From: Monosporascus cannonballus
Taxonomy: Eukaryota; Ascomycota; Sordariomycetes; Xylariales
Length of the DNA: 64,000 nt
Assembly: GCA_004154925.1 (NCBI GenBank)
Contig: QJNS01000197.1
Location: forward strand, 88,611-152,610
Reading direction: 5' to 3'
The notes under the pieces were generated by a model. The model was not told the origin of the DNA, ran no database searches, and was given only the letters and a program-made list of their open reading frames with translations. Below are positions 38,708 to 49,524 of this stretch, one piece after another. Position numbers and translations under genes: made by a program. Position 1 is the stretch's first letter, and every line of letters begins with the position of its first letter.

Positions 38708-38799
38708 TTATACACAATAAAGTGGTTATTGAAAAGGTTGGTTTTGTTGGGAAAATGATTTTATATGTTAAGAACTTACCGGTAATACATAACTACCAG

Positions 38800-39030
38800 G
38801 TGTGCAGGTGTGGCCAGCAGGTACCTATGTAGGTATGAGTAAGTGGATATGTGTAAATACCTTTAGCACATGCAGGGCCCTTGAATAGTACGCCTGTATG
38901 TATAGCTCCCAGTGGTGCTTTTATTTGGTAGCTCCACAACCTTACAAAATTCACGAACCAACTAGTATGTATACTCTCATACATTTTATATGCAAGAATA
39001 CCTTCATTAATTCCTTTGTTGCTTCTTAGC
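38800..39030 (+). repeat. Short dispersed repeat, copy 3 of 3, and island border
   Basis: From about 38915 on, TAGCTCCACAACC, ACTAGTATGTATACTCTCATAC and TATGCAAGAATACCTTCATT align to 3470-3550. The copy is more diverged. It lies about 350 bases upstream of the GluRS start and mirrors copy 2 on the other side of the island. An open frame over it on the minus strand is judged accidental. Confidence 0.5.
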
Positions 39031-39039
39031 ACTCACGTG

Positions 39040-40279
39040 GTCCTTGATTCTATGCCCTCTGTTTAAGACGTTAGTCTCTTTAACTTGGAACTCCACTTAA
39101 TGAATTATTTAAGCAATAAATACGAATTTTCATCAAGACGCAGAATAAATAAAAATTAATAAAAAAATGTAGAATATATAAAAGAACACTAAAAAATATA
39201 TACGTAAAGAATATTATATATTACTTAGGAAATAAAGTAAAACTTATAAGATCACGTAATAATAACGTTTAAAATTAAACTAAAATTATAAATTAATATA
39301 TATATTTTTTTAAAAAAAATAAAACCATAATTACTATAACTAAAAGCTTTAGCTATTACAATAAACTCTGGACACCTTCTTATTAATATATATTTTAAAT
39401 TTAAATAATAATTTTTATTTCTAAAAAGTGGAAAATAAAATTAAAAATTAATAAAATTATTTTTAATAAAATATAATTTCTGCTATTATATTACCAAAAT
39501 TTTTATAGCGGCTTTTGTAATTATTTTTAAAAAGTTTTTAAAATTTTATAATATAAAACTTTTCGTATTTGAAAACACTGAATATAGTATCTATTATATA
39601 AATTATATCGTGTAATAATTTTCTATATATTTGACTTTACTGGAAATATATAGCTTAAGTTTAAATATACCTTGCATAATATAAGACTTTTTATAATATA
39701 TACATAAAATTCAAGTTGTGTAATAAAAATATATATAAAAAATACAAATAATAAATTTAACAATTACGCTAAAACTAGTTTTAATTAAGGTTAAAATATT
39801 TACCTAATAAAATAAGTTTAATAAATTTTAAATAGAAAACTATTTATAGCAATTTTTAAAAATATAATTTATGATTGATATATAAAGTATAAAATATTTT
39901 AATAATTTTAATCAGTATATTATATAATTTAGTTAAAGTTTAAATATATTAAAATATTTATTATATTTTTAAACCTGTATTGTACATTTTTACTGATGTT
40001 TTACTATTAATTTATAAACAAGATTAAATAAATAGTGTAAAAAATTACCTTATATAATATTTAAAATACGTAAATAATTAAAATATATTAATATAAAATA
40101 TAATAAATTCAAATATTCTTTTTTATTATTTTATTTAACTTAATAATAAAGTTTATTAAAATAAAAATATACGATTTATATTTATATTTTTTAATTATAT
40201 ATTATCTTTTACTTAATATAAATTTTCATTTTATATTACGTAATTACGTAGTGTAAGTTCTACATTTAGTTATATGTAA

Positions 40280-40315
<36 letters not shown>

Positions 40316-40362
40316 GCGATACTATAGTTATATTTGTTAATACAGTATTAATTATAATATGT
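39040..40362. other. AT-rich, CpG-poor stretch, no gene seen
   Basis: The GC content is very low and CpG is sparse, in contrast to the retroelement blocks where CpG is frequent. No element could be aligned. A (TA)n run lies at about 40283-40311. Confidence 0.55.
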
Positions 40363-40405
40363 TGTTATAACGTAACAGGCTGCGGCCTTAGAAACGGTCG
40401 CAACA
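40363..40405 (+). repeat. LTR start fragment
   Basis: Forty-three bases beginning TGTTATAACGTAACAGG and ending AACGGTCGCAACA match the first bases of the F-type LTR (55958 onward). The fragment is cut exactly where the small inverted-repeat element begins. The remainder of the LTR was not found to the right. Confidence 0.6.
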
Positions 40406-40542
40406 TTACCTTAGCTAGCTTAGGCCTCCCTGGCTCGTTTTCCCAATTTTTTCAAAGTCACTTAAGTACCGCTTTATAACGCTAAATATTAACCAATCAA
40501 ATCTCAAATCCCCGTAAGGAATTAGCGAGGCCTGAGTTGTAA
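40406..40542 (+). repeat. Small inverted-repeat element (MITE-like), copy 2
   Basis: It starts TTACCTTAGCTAGCTTAGGC and ends GCGAGGCCTGAGTTGTAA, with AGGCCT arms inverted. It is the counterpart of 3276-3401 and is also little mutated. Confidence 0.5.
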
Positions 40543-40657
40543 TTACGTAAAAACGGTTTCGTTTGGTGCATTTGTTTTTTTAAAAAAAACAAAAATCCGT
40601 AATAACTTAATAACAAGACATTTTTTATAAGTATATATATATACCGTTGTTTTTGTT

Positions 40658-42470
40658 ATGGCTTATTATTAATACCATTCTGGTCCTGATCAGGACCTAT
40701 TTGCCATTCCTAGACCTTAACGCGTATAACAGCTGCAGCTCGAGCCCGTCGCGATATTATCCCCCTTTTTAAAATACGATAAATCCGAATTCTCCTAGTT
40801 CTACCGGGCTACGCCCTTAGAATAGAATATACGTACGCGTACCTTGAATATCTGGCATTAATATAAAAAAACTAATATAACGTTTGAAAATTTTATTCGT
40901 AATTAGGTTTTTTGCGACGATTTAGGCCGAACCACTAATTCGACCGCTCGGATTAACCGATTAATTAACGTATTAAAAAAAGAACGAATACGCGAACTGC
41001 TGTTAACATACGAAAGTTAACAGGAATTTTTAATTCCTGCTGATTAGGATCTCGTTATACATAGATATTATGATGTATTATACAGGGAACTTATAGCTTT
41101 CGTAAAAGGGTTTGAATTCCGCCGTCTGTCAGAAAATTATTATTCGAAGTTAACGTAATTTATATTATTTTAAACAAAAGTTAAGGCTTTATAAAAACAT
41201 TTACCCTTAATTACTTTAAATTCTTAAATTAAGTGGTTACGGATGTCCATAGCTTTTGCCTTATTATTAACATAAATAATAATCTTAATAATAAAACGTA
41301 AGTTGTTAAGCTGGATTAAGGAAATATTATTTAATAGCCCGGATATATTAGTTATTAAGAAATTTAAATACTTTTAATTCGAACGTTAACCTTTGGGTAT
41401 CGGAAAAATAGTAATATCGATTTCCGGACGATTAATATTAAAACGCCGGATTTCCGTTTTATAGCCATATCCAATTAGGTCGCCGATTTGACGAAAGCCG
41501 CCATATTTCGCATTTTTTATAGTATAACTGGCAGTTGTTATATATGTAAATTAATATATATAAGCAGAGAAAATAAAACGTAAGTTGCGAATATTAATAT
41601 ATTTAAGCCAGATATTTTTTTATTACGATAATAAATATGCTTTGTTAACAGTAACCAAATTATATCGCCGTTCGAAAATAAAATTTAATATAATAATTTG
41701 GAATTAATCGTTCGATATTTATTTAGGATTCAAAATACTATAATTATGCCGTCCGACAGCTATACGGTTGAATATTTTTAGGTTAAGTATTTTCGTATCC
41801 GCAAATATTAGGATAAAAGCGAAATATAAATTTATTAATACAGAAATTTATTCTTTTTTTTAAATTTAATTAATAATACGATTTAAATAATAATTAAGTT
41901 AGTTACTAAAAAGTTTAAATAATTAAGGATTTTTCGAAATTTATTTTAATAATAAAAAAATGTTAAAATTTTCAAAAACCGGATTATATATTATATTAAT
42001 TTTTTTTTCGTAAAATGCGGCTTTACTTGCCAAATATGGCGCCTAATTTAAGGCGAATAAACCGACGGCGTAAAGTTTCTGTAAAGTTGTCGGCCATATA
42101 TATAACGTTAGCATATAGGTTAATTACGTTTGTATCGGCAAAAAAACGGTAAAGATATTGGATAAGGATAAACGTTTCGTTTTGAAAAGTTAGGTATTTA
42201 AAAGTTTAAGGTATTTACAGTAAACTTTCGAATATATTACTTATATTTGGCTAATTAAGAAAAAAATATGTTTTAAGATTTATTACGGGCGATTTTAAAC
42301 CTTTTATATTATTATTTTGGGTTATAAGGATATATTGTTATCGTATTGGCTTAAAGAGAGTAAAAGGTTACAATATGTATTAATCGAGATTTTAAATTAT
42401 TTTTTATTATAACAATTTTTATTTCGTATTAATTAAACTTTTTATTATATTAGGAGATAAAGATTGTAAT
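40658..42470 (+). pseudogene. Unrecognised long reading frame eroded by RIP-like stops
   Basis: Starting at the ATG at 40658, one reading phase can be followed for about 600 codons. It is interrupted almost only by TAA/TAG (as from CAA/CAG), with very few TGA. The first 170 codons are the best preserved and contain protein-like stretches such as TARINRLINVLKKERIRELLL, YYDVLYRELIAFVKGFEF and FRRLSENYYSKLT. Later parts read KPPYFAFFI, then KYALLTVTKLYRRSK and GYKDILLSYWLKESKRLQYV. I do not recognise the family; there is no RT, transposase or helicase motif I can name. It lies just after the MITE-like element and before element A, and could be a captured host gene or an unknown mobile-element protein. 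Stop density alone is not far below chance for such AT-rich DNA, so confidence is limited. Confidence 0.4.
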
Positions 42471-42526
42471 TTTACATTAAATTATATAGGTTAAAGTAAT
42501 AAAAGTTTTATAATTAATATATATTA

Positions 42527-42859
42527 TATAACGAGCTTGGGGTTTAACTAATTATTAAACCTTAGCCGTACGGGTTTATGTTAGCAGGAGTATCGTGGGA
42601 CTTTGTAGTAATAAAATAACTTAATTATGTTTTTTAATACTAAGAGAGCAGAAACGTATTGTAAATAATTGGTATTAATAAGTGTTGTAAGCTAAAGTTA
42701 TTTAAACTATGAAAATAATAAGCGTATATATTTTTTTATAGATTCCGTTGGATGCTTTAGATTATTTCGGATTTATGTTACGTGATTTCGACCTATTCGA
42801 GTTTTATTTCGGTTATTAAGTGACCGTTTCCGAAATCCTTTTTTAGCTGAGTTATAATA
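42527..42859 (-). repeat. 3' LTR of element A (one 52-base unit)
   Basis: 333 bases, from TATAACGAGCTTGGGGTTTAAC to GAGTTATAATA. It contains the CCGTTGGATGCTTTAGATTA unit only once, unlike the 5' LTR, which has three. Confidence 0.88.
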
Positions 42860-42889
42860 CGATTTCTCTTTTCTCTAAATTTTGCTCTT

Positions 42890-43530
42890 AAGATTTTTCT
42901 GGTAAGTTTTTTTTCTATCTGTAACCATGTTTGGCCGAGTTATTAAGAATTGCAGATGTATTAACTAGAGAGAAGAGCGTAAAGCTTTGGCTTTTTTTGT
43001 TTTTAATTCTAGTTTTGAAGTTATGTTCTGTATATCCCGTTTTCGTGCTGGCGATTTTTGCATTATGTCGGATGGTATTGCGTATTATTAACAATACATC
43101 CTAAAAAAACACTATTATGATAGTTCCAGTATCCCTTTTTTTTAAACAATATTAACAAAGAGATGGAACGTTTGCGGTTAAAAAAATCTTCCGCCCGGCA
43201 ATATTTTCGCGATATTTGTCAAAAGTTGTTAACCGTATCTCGTCGCTTGAATAAAGTGTTATTTCGATTAAAGCGCTTTTGTATTTAGCAGGATTTTTTT
43301 CGTAAAAAAGGTGTGGAAATAGTTAACCGGGGTTTTTAATTCCTGGATAAACTAAAAAAATAAGAAAAAGCCGATCGTTTGAAAGCAAAGCGCGAACGTT
43401 TAAAAAGCGAACTTGGTACTGCGTTTCTCGAATAGTCCTATTCCGTTAATCCTATCGTAAATGTGGATTAGGATGCGATTATTTTTGATGATTCCGTTAT
43501 TGCTGGTAAAAAAATTTTTAATAGGTGTTG
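42890..43530 (+). pseudogene. Antisense frame of element A
   Basis: It occupies the same position as in G, B, H and E. Readable blocks are MFGRVIKNCRCIN, MFCISRFRAGDFCIM followed by a Tyr/Gln-rich group where a second Cys cluster would be expected, then (after a probable one-base shift) RDICQKLLTVSRRLNKVLFR and DRLKAKRERLKSELG, a charged coiled-coil-like region. The cysteine pattern is only partly matched here. Confidence 0.4.
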
Positions 43531-46500
43531 GGCGTTAATAAGGTTTTTGGCAGGTTTTTGGATGTTTTCGGAGTCCGGGTGTTTTTTTTACTTGATTAGG
43601 TATTGGATAAGTCCGTTTTGTTTTCGTATGTTGAGGATTTTCTTTATTTCGTATACTTGTTCGTTTTTTATCTTTACGTCGTTTTGTGCCGTATATACCT
43701 TGATTGTATCCCGTATTAATTCGAATAATGAAATATAAAAAATTGGATAGAATTTGACTTTTGATGAATGTTCCAATTGGTAGTTGTTTTCTGAGATTTT
43801 TTTAGTAATTTTGTATGGACCGATATATTTAAAATCGAGTTTTTTGTTAGGTTTTTTCTTTAAATGTTTTTTGTAACGAGGAAAACTATTTTTTCCTTTT
43901 TAAAGGTTAATTTTTTTAACTTTTTTTAATTGTAATACTTGCTTATTTGATTTCGTACGAATTCCAGTTCTGTTTTTATTTCCTGATATAACTGTCGTAG
44001 CTGTTCTAATGTAAGGATTGTTTTGATATTAATTGGACCGTCGTTATATATTTCTTTATAAATTTTTGAAATAAAACCAAAGTTTATATTCGCTGGTATT
44101 ATTTTAATGCTTTTATAATAATTTGTATTATAAGTTAATTATGCGATTAGTAATTTTTGAACCTAATTATTCTGTTTATATTTAATATAATATTATAAGT
44201 AAGTTTTTAAGGTTTGATTTATTCGTTCCGTTTATCCGTCCGTTTAAGGTCTGAATACGCTGGATAACTTATGGTTTAAGTTAATTTGTATTATTAGGTT
44301 TTGCCAAAATTTTAATGCGAATATCGATGCTTTATTTAAAATAATTTTTATTGGTAATCCATATATATTAAAGATGTTTTTAAAGAAAATGTATATTATT
44401 TGTTCGGCATTTATATTATCATAATATAATAAAAAGTAGGAAAATTTCGAAAATCGGTCGACGATTACGAAAAGATTATTGTAATATATTTTTATAAATA
44501 AATTTTTTAATATAAGAAATTTGGTAATAAAGTTAAATATGATTAAATATTATGGTCGCGTTGCGATTAGTAATAGCTGTAGTTTTCCATATAGTTTATG
44601 TCGTCGAGTTTTTATTTTGGCGCAAATACCGTATTGCCGTATAATTTTCTGTATCGTTAATTTTATTTTAGAAAAAAAAATATATGCGTTAAGCCCTTTT
44701 TAAGGTTTTGTAAATCCCTGGATATCCGTATAACTGATATTCGTATATTTTTTGTATTAAATCTTTTTAATATTTTTCTGGAATTTGTATTTTGTCCGTT
44801 TTTTAATTTTCTGAGAAATTATCGTTATATTGCTGGATTTTCTGATATATATAGTAAGGTACTGCCAGAATTATCGCAATTTGTTATGGGCGTAAATATC
44901 TTTTTATAATAATATCGAAAATTATATAATTAATTTTAACCATTTCTTTCGAGGTTTGGCCGCTTACTTAAGGTATTTGCTTTATTATTCTTTAAACCTT
45001 TCCTATAAATAATAACGAAACCGAAATTCATTAATTTTTTGCATATTTTAATTATTATTTTATAAACTTTCTGGTCGTAGTAAATTGAGTAAGATTTTGA
45101 TAATCCGTATAAACCTTAACCTAATACAAATTTCTTTTTTAGAAGTACTTAAATTTTCGAAATGCCATAATAATGGCCATAAAGTTTTTGTTTAAAATGC
45201 CGTAATTAAGTTCGGCTTTTTTTAATTTGTATAAAAAAATGTAATAAAGTATAATTTGCCTTAATTATTTCGCTATTCGATTATTACGTTTAATACGTAA
45301 TGCGAAATATCGGTTTTAAATTTAATAAGGCGGTTTAAATGATATATAATTAATACTGGTTTGCTGGTAATTATATTTTTAATATCTTAAAATGTTTTTT
45401 TCGTATTTGGCGTTTATTTGAATTTTTTTTCGTAAGGTTCGTTAAAGATATAATTATTTTGCTAAAATTTCGAATAAATTTCCTGTAATAATTAGTAAAT
45501 TTAAGGAATGCCTATACCTCCTTAATTATCGTTAGCATTTATTATTTTATAACTATAGCGATTTTTTAAAGTTTATCCCGATATATCTTAAAGTAATAAT
45601 ATATTTCAGATATTTTATTTTCTGTTTGTAAAATTAACTTTTTTTTTACGTTAATAAATAACCTTGCGTCCTATAAAGCTTAAATTTTTTTGTAAACGTA
45701 TTCTGCGTATGCTTTTTTTATCTCCGAAAAGATAAGAATGTCGTCGAGATAACAAATAACGAAAACATCGAGATATTTTCGTAATACATAGTTTACCATT
45801 TGCTAGAAAATTGCTAGTACGTTTATAAATCCCATTAACGTAACCAAATATTTAAATAATCCGTATTTCGTTTTAAAAGTTATTTTCTATTTATATTCTT
45901 TTTTAATCCTAATAAGGTTATATTTATCTTTAGGATTAAATGCTGTAAATTATTTAGTTCCGTAAAGTCGATTTTTTATTTCCGTAATTAGGAATAATAG
46001 TATTTGATTTTTAATCGTAATGTCGTTTAGTTATCGATAGTTAACTATAAGTCGTAATTTTCCATTTTTCTTTAGTACGAAAAATATTGGATATCCTATT
46101 GATAATTTTGAAGGTCGAATCTATTTTTTATAGCCAATTTTCCAGGTATTCCTTAAAAGTACGTAGCTTATTTCCGCTAAGATTATAAATAAGGTAAAAC
46201 TTCGTTAAGGATCTTTGTTTAAAGATTATTTTATAATCTTATTCGCTATATTCTAATAATTTCGTATTAAATTCCTTTTTGAAAAACTACTTATATTTAT
46301 AATACTGTAATAATATATTAATCAGATTTTTTAATTTTTAAAGCTGTTATTCTTGTTGTTTTAAATTGTTATTTAGTTGTTTTAATTTCGCTTTAATAAT
46401 AATTACGATACGTTGTATTTTTTAATGGCCGGTTTTTTTCTTATATTTTATTCTTTTAGGTGATAAGGTTTTTGTTATATCTTTATGCTTATATTTGTTG

Positions 46501-48831
46501 CCATTATCGATGGAAAATTAAAATCTTAATTTTTTTTTATCTGTTGATAGGGTGTAAAACGAATTTTACCTGGCTAATTTTATTATTAATTAAAATTCCG
46601 TCCTGGCGTATCTATAGTAATTTTAAAATTATATCGTAATTCCCGAATAAAACGATATCGAAATTAATTATTTAATATTATCCTAAAACAAAAATCTTAA
46701 AGTAATTAATTTCGCATATAAATTTTCCGTTATTGTAAACGAATTCCTAACTTTTGACATTCGTTATTATATAAGGTTTTAACTTATATTTCTGTAATAA
46801 CTTAAGCTTATTAACCATATCCGGTACAATATAATTCCCGGCCAAAACTTTATAATCCATTATTACGATATATTAATGCGTTGCGATTTATATTTCGAAG
46901 GTAATATAGTTATTGACGTTTTTTATTATCGCCTTTAAAGCCTTTTTGGGGAATTTCTTTTAATGTTTTTGAATTTCGTTATTTTGCGGCTTTTTTATAA
47001 AAAACTTTTTTTTAAATTTTTATTTGAATTTATCGAACCCTTTTTATATTTCTTCGTTTAACGCGTTAAACTGCTATATTTATTGTTATTGCCGGCGTAC
47101 TGTTTTTTTAAATCTTATCAATTGTTTCTAATTTTTTGTAATTCTTTTTCCTATTACGTAAATTATTTTCTTATGTTTGCAATTATATCCTATTATACGT
47201 CGTCCTAATTATCGTTCCAAAGATCTTCTGTAAATTAACGTATTTTTTCCTTAATAACCTTCTTTTCGTAAAAGTTTATAATAAATACCAATTGAAAATA
47301 AAAATCTGTAATAATTTTCTAACAGTGCTTTTTTTACCGTGCGCTGGATTAATTCCTTTTCTGTTTAATAATTACATTATCCATAATAATAAAAAAGGTT
47401 TTCCTGTAAATATTGCTTTTTTTCGGGCCAATTTTCTGTTTCGGCCAGCTATTAATCATTTTTTAAAGTTATAATTCGAAAATATCGATATTATTATTTA
47501 TCGTCTTTATTATTTCCGGTACAGTTTAGAAAATCGAATCTTTTATAATATATTCGGGTAATTTATTTATAAATATGCTACTTTTATTTTTCGTAATCGG
47601 GATATTTTAGTTGTCGACAATATATAGTATGCATTTTGCCGTATCGATCAGGAATTCCGGGACAAATTTCTTTTATCCAGTTCTGGTATTCGCGTAACTA
47701 TCCTTATAATATTTCTTACTATATTCGCAATATTTATTAAATTAGTTTTTTAATTTTTCGCATTTTACGTCAAATTTTTTATCGTAATAATCCTTATTAA
47801 ATCTATTATTATAAGCTTAATGCGTATTTGGCTTAAATTATGTAAATAACTTTATTATCGTTTCTTTAATTATTTCTAAATTGTTTTTTCGGTATAAATA
47901 TCTAATTACTTTATCGTGCCCTTTTGGATTTTTTATATTTGTAACCCTTATATCTTATTTTGCTGTAATTAGTATACTTAATCTTGCTTTAATTTTATCT
48001 GTAAGTAATGCCAAATTCCATAAGTTATAATATTATTTCGTAAAAAATAAGAAACGCGTTTCGTTTTTTCTTTTAATTAAATTTATTATATCTCAATCGT
48101 AAAGCATATTATCCTTTTTTTTATTTTTTTAAACTGTCGATTATTAATCTTAATTACCTTTATAATATACCGGTTTAAAGTAACTAATCGTTTAATCCGA
48201 ATAATCTTATTTTTCATATTATTTTTAATCTTTTATAAAACATATTAATAAGCGTATCGGCCTTATTATTTCCTTATCCGGCCTTAACTATAAAGCTTTT
48301 AAAGATTACGACGTACTTGGAAGTAAATTTTTTTATTGAAATTTTAAAAGTTATTAAACCGTAAATCGTTTTTTATCCGGATTATTAAAATTATCGCGTA
48401 CTTTATTTTCGAAATTGGTATAAAATAAAATAAATTTATTAATAAAAAATTTTTATCCGATTTTTTTATTTCCAGAAAATTCCTTATAATAGGTTTAAAT
48501 TAATTAATAGTATTCTCCGTTAAACGTACTTTTATTATTAGAATCTTATCTGCTAAGTTCTTAAGATCTAAGAAACGAAAGTAAATTTACGCCTAAATTA
48601 AAAAAGTTTGCGGATTACTTTTCATATCGTAAGGCTCCGGCTTTTTTAGTTTTATGCAGGCGAAAAAAAATTTAAACAGATAACAAAGCCCTAATTTATC
48701 GGATCTTTTTTTAATTCCCGAATTCGAATCTAAAGCTGCTAAATAAGGGTTTCTTAAACGTTAATTAACATTTTAACAGTATTAAATATTATTTAAAGTT
48801 TAACAGTATTACTAAATAAAAACTTATAATA

Positions 48832-49269
48832 TATAACGAACTTAGGGTTTAACCAATTATTAAATTTTAGCCGTACGGGTTTATTGTTAACAGGAATATT
48901 GTAAGACTTTATAACAATAAAATAACTTAGTTACGTTTTTTAATACCAAAAAAGCAAAAGCGTATTACAAACAATTAATATTAATAAATATTACAAATTA
49001 AAACTATTTAAATTATGAAAATAATAAGCGTATATATCATTTCATAAATGCCGTTGGATTTTTTAAATTATTTCGGATCTATATTAAATAACTTTATGGA
49101 TCTCGTTAGATCCTTTAAATTACTTCGAATCTATATTAGATAATTGCATAAATCTCGTTAAATCTCTTGGATTACTTCGGATCCATGTTACGTAATTTCG
49201 ACCCACTCGGGTCCTGTTTCGGTCACCAAGTGACCGTTTCCGAGACCCTTCCTTGGCTAGGTCATAACA
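48832..49269 (-). repeat. 5' LTR of element A (three 52-base units)
   Basis: 438 bases, ending GGTCATAACA. Tandem units begin at 49052, 49104 and 49156 (each CGTT[G/A][G/A]AT..), exactly 52 bases apart. The outer end keeps GTGACCGTTTCCGAGACCC, little mutated. Confidence 0.88.
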
Positions 49270-49274
49270 TATTA

Positions 49275-49524
49275 CTAAAATTAATATTAATGATTTTTGC
49301 GAATTTATATAAAAACGTACTAAGCGAAACGAAAAAATTATAAAATGTTATTAGGCCTTATTTTAGAGGTTTTGTTGTTTTTATGGGTATTATTCTTAAA
49401 GAAGTTTAGCTGATATATTGGACCCCTAATAAATACTTCTTGATCAAAAGCTATAGCTGTGGCTACGACTGCTGCGCCGCAGGCGCAACCACAACCTCCA
49501 AAATAAGGTCCTGATCACGATAAG
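49275..49524. other. Spacer between elements A and F with a GC-rich insert
   Basis: 49275-49430 is AT-rich and unassigned. 49441-49517 is GC-normal, bounded at both ends by TGATCA, with a hairpin TGCGCCGCAGGCGCA at its centre. It replaces the start of the 5' LTR of element F. The origin is unknown. Confidence 0.45.

Larger units (their letters stand above)
42527..49269 (-). mobile_element. Ty3/gypsy chromovirus element A, full length
   Basis: This minus-strand element of 6743 bases has a perfect target duplication TATTA (42522-42526 and 49270-49274). The 3' LTR is 42527-42859 and the 5' LTR is 48832-49269. The chromodomain (minus, about 43560-43720) is nearly intact: QVYEIKKILNIRKQNGLIQY, then ENIQKPAKNLINAQHLL. 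The RT motif YLDD at 45740-45751 is unbroken (CYLDDILIFSE). Integrase, RNase H, protease and gag regions align to elements B and E. Many TAA/TAG stops show RIP. An antisense frame lies at about 42890-43530. Confidence 0.9.

Noticed and set aside
38793..39032. Open frame of 79 codons on the minus strand upstream of GluRS
   Set aside because: It coincides with the short dispersed repeat and has no protein resemblance.
40658..42470. Assignment of the eroded frame to a tyrosine recombinase or telomere-linked helicase
   Set aside because: Single stretches look vaguely similar on either strand, but no catalytic residues or ordered motifs could be found, so no family name is given.
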